From: Siphonodentalium dalli
Lineage: Eukaryota > Mollusca > Scaphopoda > Gadilida > Siphonodentaliidae
Length of the DNA stretch: 64,000 nucleotides
Direction of reading: 5' to 3'
Assembly: GCA_032622095.1 (NCBI GenBank)
Contig: CP136069.1
Span: 100,966,278-101,030,277 of the forward strand
The stretch's first letter is position 1. The number at the start of each line of letters is the position of its first letter. Below the pieces are notes generated by a model that did no database searches, was not told where the DNA came from, and worked only from the letters and a program-made list of their open reading frames with translations. Positions 57,671 through 64,000 of this stretch are shown here, in pieces. The position numbers and the translations under genes are program-made.

Positions 57671-60417
57671 CTAGCAGGGTTACCCGGCGTTGCCCAGGTT
57701 AATGTATGCTGTGGATATTTGTTGAGAATAGAGAATGCTCTTGCTTAAAGTGTTATACGTTTTCTCATAAATTGTATACTCATGATTATTACAGTCATGG
57801 AATATAAGTAGTGGCTCAGCTTGTCAATTGTCATTCTGTTTATCGCGATTAATCCGTTCCACCAATAATGAAGTACTTATTTGTTTACAACTGCGTATAC
57901 ATTAGACGTTATAATATGATACATGACCATCATAAACACATTAGTTCGATAAAAGATGATAATTGGGTTTTACATATTGAGATGTATCAATCAATCTAGT
58001 GGGTTGGACTAAGATATCGAGGACACCTGGCTATCATATCTCCACGAAGATACAGATGTTTCAAAGAAATTTCCAGGTGCTCCTCTGTTCATGGTGCTAT
58101 ATATTTGCTAAATATTCTTAGTTTAAACGAAATGTTGCTGCGCAAATATATCAGCTACATGTGCCAGGCACAGCGATATTTTGAGTTGTTTATGTGTCAG
58201 TCGATGAGTCTGTTCTAAAACCCTTGTCAGATGTCAGTATTGGTAGGATCCTGAAAAGTCTTGTGCTACTAACTGCATTTTCTTGTATATCAGAAGAAAC
58301 TATATTTGACTGCACACTGTGACCACTATTTTTGAACAGGCCTTCCATATCTCTTGACAAATTGTAACTTTTTGTGGAAACTGTATTGAATGGAACAGAC
58401 TAAATTTTGTTATTATATATATGCAATCCTCTGACGGTTCGAGGTCTCTCAGTTTGCACGAATATATGTATCTCTTCAATAGAATGATAAATATACGTTT
58501 AATGCTTCTTCTAGTTATCTCTTTTTGCTAGCTCATTGTGTGAATGCCTTGATTGCCATTCCCATATAAATATGACTGTTAAGAAGATATAATTGTTCAA
58601 GTGACTTATGTGGGTCACCATATGTCGGGATTGTGAAATGTGAACGCCCAACTACTTAAAATGATATGGAGATGGCCTGGTGACTGTATATAACTTATAT
58701 GTGGATATCGGCGAATAGCAATCTTATCAATGATAGTGCATATCCGCTCGCCATCCGTGACGCAAACGACACCAAATGTTATTTAATTCATGGTATATCA
58801 TTAGAGAAAAACGTGTATGAATTTGGTGGAATTTGGTTTATTAAATCAATTGTTGATGCAACGCTGACTCGAACAACGCCATGTTGCGAAGGTGATTATG
58901 TATTCGTTTGGCGGAAATCAGCGACAAAACTATTTCACCATATATTTTTAATTTCCCCTCCTCCCAACAACAGCGTCGTTTTAGAAAATTTTAACCCTCA
59001 CCATTATCTTCCTTGTAAAAAGTTACCCCTCTTAGAACGCCTTGGTGCCACCTCGATTGTACCGCGTGAAGTTATATATAGAACGCACACAGACAGACAA
59101 AAAGACAGACAGACAGCACGATTTTATTTCTTGTATCATTTGAGAAGAACGTGTCTGAATTTGATGGTACTAAAATATTTTGTATCAGTTTTGGTGACCC
59201 TCCTGTCCCTATTTCGGACTCAAGCTGCACACATTAAGACTCAATAGAGATTAGAGATGCATATATATGAAATTGGTGAAAATTGGCGAGTATACAAGTT
59301 CGTATCAAATTTAAGGTCCCCATATCTCTCACCCATAGGGCACCGATTTGGTGTATCTAAACCACACGATAAGATTCCTCGTAAAATCACGGAGAAGAAT
59401 ATGTATCAATCTGGTGGAAATCGGCACTAAACATATAGATATAATTTGTTGTGTCCCTCTCATCTCTATACACTTGTGACATCCTTAAACCACACGATTA
59501 CACTCCTGATATCATGGAGATGATTGTTTATAAGTTTGGTGATAATCGGCGACTAAACTATTTTTTTTATCAAATTTGGTGCCAATCCCTCCCCTCTCCA
59601 TCTCTCACCCAAACATCACCACTAAGGCGTCTTTAAATCACGATTAGATTCCTCGTATCATGGATAAGAACGTGTATCAATTTGGTGGAAATTGGCGCTA
59701 AAAAAATTGTGCATCAATTTTGGTGCCCCTGTCCCTTTCACTGCAACCCTGACACGAATGAGGCCATATTTGACAGATAAAAGCCACACCATTAGACTCC
59801 TCATAACATGGGGATGATTTTGTATAAGTGTGGTGGCAATCGGCGACTTATTATCAAATTTAGTGCCCACCTCTCCCAATCTCTCATCCAAAAACAACAA
59901 TTTGGCGTTGTTAAATCGCACAATTAGATTCCTTGTATCACGAAGAAGAATATATATCAATTTGGTGGAAATCGGCGCTAAAATTAGTTTTATCAATTTT
60001 GGTGCCCCTCTCCCCTTCCGTTCATCCTTGACTCAAACGACGCCACTTTTGACATATTTAAACCACACCGTTGGATTCTTCATATAATGGGGATGATTAT
60101 ATGTAAGTTTCGTGGCAATCGGCGACAGAAAACAAAATCTGCCCCCCCCCTTCCGGGCACCCCTGACGCGAACGGCGCGACTTTTGCCATACTTAAACCA
60201 CCCCATTAGATTCCTCATATTATGGGGATGATTATATATAAGTTTGGTGGAAATCGGCGACAAATTTTTTTTCTGCCCCTCCCCTTTTTCTGCCCCTGAC
60301 AACAACGGCGTCACTTTAGAAAATTCTAACCCCGACCATTATCTTTCTCGTAAAAAGCTACTCCTAGTAGACCCCTTTGGCATCATCTAGATGGTCCCCT
60401 GTGAATTTCTATAGAAC

Positions 60418-60456
<39 letters not shown>

Positions 60457-60487
60457 TTCGCAAATATAGATATAGAAGAAGAAGAAG
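57671..60487 (-). mobile_element. 2.8-kb Helitron inserted in the palindrome centre
   Basis: The plus strand begins CTAGCAGGGTTACCCGGCGTTGCCCAGG, the reverse complement of a Helitron 3' end (hairpin near CCGGCGTTGCCC, one stem mismatch, CTAG before the host base). The 5' side has a (CAGA)n run at 60418-60455 and an AAATATAGATATAGAAGAAG word. The 58700-60370 part is about seven tandem units of 170-250 bp containing TTTGGTGGAAATCGGCGAC and TCACGAAGAAGAA..TATC words. No Rep/helicase ORF; the 182-codon open frame at 58699 is repeat sequence. Confidence 0.8.
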
Positions 60488-60605
60488 ATGTAGATGCCTA
60501 TAATGACTAAATGACCACAAATATTGACTAAGTAGTTCCATATAATGACTAACTAACCACATATATTGACTAAGCAGCTGCAAACAATGACTAACTAATC
60601 ATATA
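60488..60605. repeat. Central minisatellite, segment between Helitrons
   Basis: TGACTAACTAACCACATATATTGAC units, the continuation of the array cut at 57670. Confidence 0.85.
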
Positions 60606-61180
60606 TCTCATATATATTTTGAAGACCTCTGTCTGTATGTTTGTTTGTTTGTCTGTCTGTCTGTCTGTCTGTCATTAATACAAATCTACGATTCTCGACC
60701 GATCGGGACGAAACTTGGTACGTGTGTGTAGTTTGACCAGGCGGTGAACGTTGTCGTATTGGTGAGCCCGTGCGGCGCCCGCTTCGCGCATGCGCAGACG
60801 AGATCTCGGAAACGGGTGGAGCTATCGACTTGAAATTTGCTATGTGAATGTATCTTGCCCCGAATACGAATTTTATCGGGTCGCCGAGCCCATGCGACGC
60901 CAGCTTCGCGCATGCGCAGACCAGATCTCGGAAACGGGTAGAGCTATCGACTTGAAATTTGGTATGTGAATGTATCTTGCCCCGGATACGAATTTTATCG
61001 GGTCGCCGAGCACGTGCGACGCCAGCTTCGCGCATGCGCAGACCAGATCTCGGAAACGGGCAGAGCTATCGACTTGAAATTTGGTTTTTGAATAGCCCGG
61101 ACAACGTCGGGCTGGGTAGAGCTATCGACTTTAAATTTGGTTTTTGAATAGCCCGGACAACGTCGCGGCTCATCGGCTAG
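60606..61180 (+). mobile_element. Helitron family 1, head-to-tail pair, first copy
   Basis: Starts TCTCATATATATTTTGAAGA after a host A and ends at CTAG 61177-61180. Its 3' hairpin region is present twice (61094-61115 and 61150-61172), as in the copy at 15813. The AAATTTCAAGTCGATAGCTC repeat occurs four times as its reverse complement. Confidence 0.88.
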
Positions 61181-61560
61181 TCTCATATATATTTTGAAGA
61201 CCTCTGTTTGTCTGTCTGTATGTCTGTATGTCATTTATACAAATCTACGATTCAGGAACGATCGGGACGAAACTTGGTACGTGTGTGTAGTTTGACCAGG
61301 TGGTCGTCAACGTCATATTGGCGAGCCCGTGCGGCGCCCGCTTCGCGCATGCGCAGACGAGATCTCGGAAACGGGTGGAGCTATCGACTTGAAATTTGCT
61401 ATGTGAATGTATCTTGCCCCGGATACGAATTTTATCGGGTCGCCGAGCCCGTGCGACGCCAACTTCGCGCATGCGCAGACCAGATCTCGGAAACGGGTAG
61501 AGCTATCGACTTGAAATTTGGTTTTTGAATAGCCCGGACAACGTCGGGCTCATCGGCTAG
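61181..61560 (+). mobile_element. Helitron family 1, head-to-tail pair, second copy
   Basis: Begins TCTCATATATATTTTGAAGA at the base after the first copy's CTAG and ends with AGCCCGGACAACGTCGGGCT, CATCGG, CTAG (61557-61560) then host T. It has a single 3' hairpin. Confidence 0.9.
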
Positions 61561-63825
61561 TTTATATATATTGATAAAGTAGCTGGATATATTGTCAATG
61601 CAATTGCACATTTTGGCAAAATAGATGTATATATTGACTAACTTACCACATCTATTGACAAAGAAACTGCATATAATGACTAACTAACCGAATATATTTA
61701 CTAATTTGCTACATATATTGACTAACTAAACAAATTAATGGACAAAGTATTGACGAACTAACCACATATATTGGAAACGTAGCTGCATATATTTGCAAAG
61801 TAGCTGCATATATTGACTTAACTAACCACATATATTGACAAATTAGCTGCATATATTGACTAACTAACCTCCAATATTGACAAAGTAGCCAAATATAATT
61901 GCAAAGAGGCTGCATCTATTGACTAACTAACCACATATATTGATATATTAACCGGATATATTGCCTGAGCTTGACATAAGGCAGCTATGGCATACCATAT
62001 CACCGCATTTGTATAGCAATCCTCACTATTATCACACTACATGACCCATTTTAATCATGCAGGTCTACATTTGACCCAAAGGGGTTCGGATGTGATATAT
62101 TCCAGGAACTTGTTATGCCGTTATTCTGAGTAAGTACAGTTATTACTATTTAGGGATGTAGCTTATAATCATCAACTATTTGCTTTCAAATCAGTTTCAT
62201 AATTCCCAGACAGCGAATCTTTTAAAATCCTATCATGGCATTTTCCAGATACGTGGTGTTGGTTTTCAAACATACCCGTAATTTTTCACACAATTTCCAA
62301 TAATAAAAAAAATTGTGCAAAACACATCACTATTTAGACAATTTTCGTCTAGATCCACAGAAACAGCTGAGAAATTGGGAATAAAATGATCAAAACACGT
62401 GGACTCTGAGTCTGATGAGTACCATGTCAGGGTGCGTTCACATAATGGTAAATTTGTCTGGCAAACCTGCAGGAAAGTCGTCTTAGGGGTGCTCTTATCC
62501 CCTGTTGTATTATATATATGAGTTGAAGATTTTGAGATACCTATAACAGGTTGTTACAATATGTTTTGCTTTATAAAATTCACAATTTAAATGTCCGGTT
62601 TATAGGGGAAAACATCATTATTCATTATTCAAAAAGTTAATTTGTGTCGCAATGATTATAGAACTTCATTTCTTTCCAATAATGAAATTTTGTGTATTTT
62701 TTAATATCGTTTCCATGGTGATAGGTATTTCTCAGGGTATTGGGCTTTATCTGCAGTTTTATCAAAACTAGATTGAAGCACACGTAAGAAGCCATCATAA
62801 TATGTATAAATTATTACTGTAACCAATGTAGTATCAAATAAATGTTTCAATTCCAAAATTATCGCATTTTTTGCAAAAAATTAGTTTTTACCCCAAAATG
62901 GCAATAAAACCTTCATATCCTATATGTGCATCCTAGCTACTACTGGGATAATTGGGAAATATTAATCTTTGAAAAAGGTTTTAAGACATCTATAACGGGT
63001 TGTCATAATACGCTTTGCTTCATAAAATTACATGCTTTAAATGTCAGCTCTATGGGAAAAAAACATCATTATTTGGCGAAATTTGGTCCGTTTCCATGAC
63101 AACAGCTGAATAAACCGCATCAATTACCCAACACAGAAGTCCGGATTAAAAGTGCATGTCATAAAAAACAAATTTCAAAAAGTTATATTGTGTCGCAAGG
63201 GTTATAGGTCTTCATTTCTTTCCAATAACGGCATTTTTTGTATTTTTAAGTATCGTTTCCATGGTAACAGGTATTTCTCTTGTTATTGGGCCTTTTCGGC
63301 AGTTTTATCCAAATTAATTTTAAGTACACGTATGATGCCATCATAATAATGCATAAATTATTACTGTAACCAATGTAGTATTCAATAAATGTTCCAATTC
63401 CAAAATTATCGCATTTGTTTTTTAAATCACCATTTTTCACCCCAAAATGGCAATAAAGACCCGTATAACCTATATGTGCATCCTATTTAATACTGGAATC
63501 GTTGGAACATAGTTATAGTGGAGACCAGGACAAATCATCAATAAATGATCTTCAACGTCTGTTCCTGTCCTAGAATGGGCTTAAATTAGTTTTTACCATT
63601 TGCGGAAATGGTTTAATATCAAACTGTGTCTACATTGTTTACATCCTGTTTCCATGGCAACGGCACCACTTTCACATTTTACAGCAGGGCGGAACATGAA
63701 GCCTACATCTTCTACTTTCATATGATGTATAAGTTTTCCGTGTGTAAAGAAAAAAATTAAACTCGAAAAATAAGCCCCGTTGGGGGCCAAGACCGCTCAT
63801 CTAAATGTGCTTTTAGACAAATTTA
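61561..63825 (-). repeat. Right arm of the giant palindrome
   Basis: Reverse complement of 54915-57458. It starts with minisatellite units to 61965, then CCTGAGCTTGACATAAGGCA (mirror of 56740) and so on to GCCAAGACCGCTC near 63800. X-box-like sites lie at about 62708, 63088, 63253 and 63648. Beyond 63830 the symmetry is lost. Confidence 0.9.
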
Positions 63826-64000
63826 CTCAAGATGGCTTCCAAAATGGCAACCCCATTTGGTAATTTGTTTTTTTTTACATATATCCTGAGCAGTATTCTC
63901 TGTTCCCAAGAGTTAGCAAATTGTAACTCACTTGGTTATTAACCATGTTTCTTAATCCACTGAACACTACATGTTTCATTGTCCCTGTGCCTTCTGATGC
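63826..64000. other. Flank outside the palindrome
   Basis: No match to the flank at 54841-54914 and nothing recognisable. Confidence 0.4.

Noticed and set aside
58699-59247. 182-codon open frame
   Set aside because: It lies in tandem repeats of the minus-strand Helitron, ends in the (CAGA)n run and has no domain.
55009-63775. Mirrored short frame MKVEDIGFMFRPAVK in both palindrome arms
   Set aside because: Conservation follows from arm identity; no start context, splice signal or known family supports coding.

Overview
The window looks like a repeat-saturated piece of an animal nuclear genome, most likely a marine lophotrochozoan and probably a mollusc. The evidence is an intron-split TGF-beta/activin-type ligand gene, several non-LTR retrotransposons with endonuclease and RT domains, a BEL/Pao retroelement, many Helitrons, and a short SINE-like tail near 36.3 kb of a kind I associate with mollusc genomes. 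No species can be named from the sequence alone. I saw no rRNA, tRNA, CRISPR array or bacterial-style operon.

Host gene: three phase-compatible exons on the + strand (18533-18857, 29380-29615, 33205-33410) encode the second half of a propeptide, a furin-type site and a nine-cysteine mature domain of an activin/inhibin-beta-like ligand. The 5' exon(s) with the signal peptide were not found. The two introns (10.5 kb and 3.6 kb) are packed with transposons.

Layout. 0-5 kb: non-LTR retrotransposon (- strand, RT open to the window edge) abutting a broken BEL/Pao element (+). 5-9.6 kb: non-coding repeats and a degenerate minisatellite invaded by a piggyBac-like MITE. 10-15.6 kb: two 1.7-kb CAGGGG-ended elements flank a composite of interleaved inverted repeats (A-B-A'-B'); an unoccupied paralogue of its insertion site lies at 17.2 kb. 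15.8-17.7 kb: opposed Helitron ends and a minisatellite. 18.5-33.4 kb: activin-like gene; intron 1 holds RT and endonuclease relics, minisatellites, a 3.6-kb TIR element with a broken split ORF, and a Helitron; intron 2 holds a 0.8-kb TIR element built of ATTCGG-rich repeats. 34.9-39 kb: non-LTR 3' end, degenerate tandem repeats, SINE-like tail. 39.1-45.8 kb: a CACTG-ended inverted-repeat pair enclosing four head-to-tail Helitrons. 47.6-51.6 kb: a non-LTR retrotransposon interrupted by a hAT-like element with 8-bp target duplication and by a second short insertion. 54.9-63.8 kb: a giant palindrome (about 2.5 kb per arm once later insertions are removed) carrying RFX/X-box-like motifs, invaded by one long Helitron and a head-to-tail Helitron pair.

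Most open reading frames in the window are chance frames through repeats. The observations I rate highest are the A-B-A'-B' composite, the X-box-bearing giant palindrome, the tandem Helitrons and the activin-like gene. All coordinates of degenerate repeats are read by eye and may be off by tens of bases.
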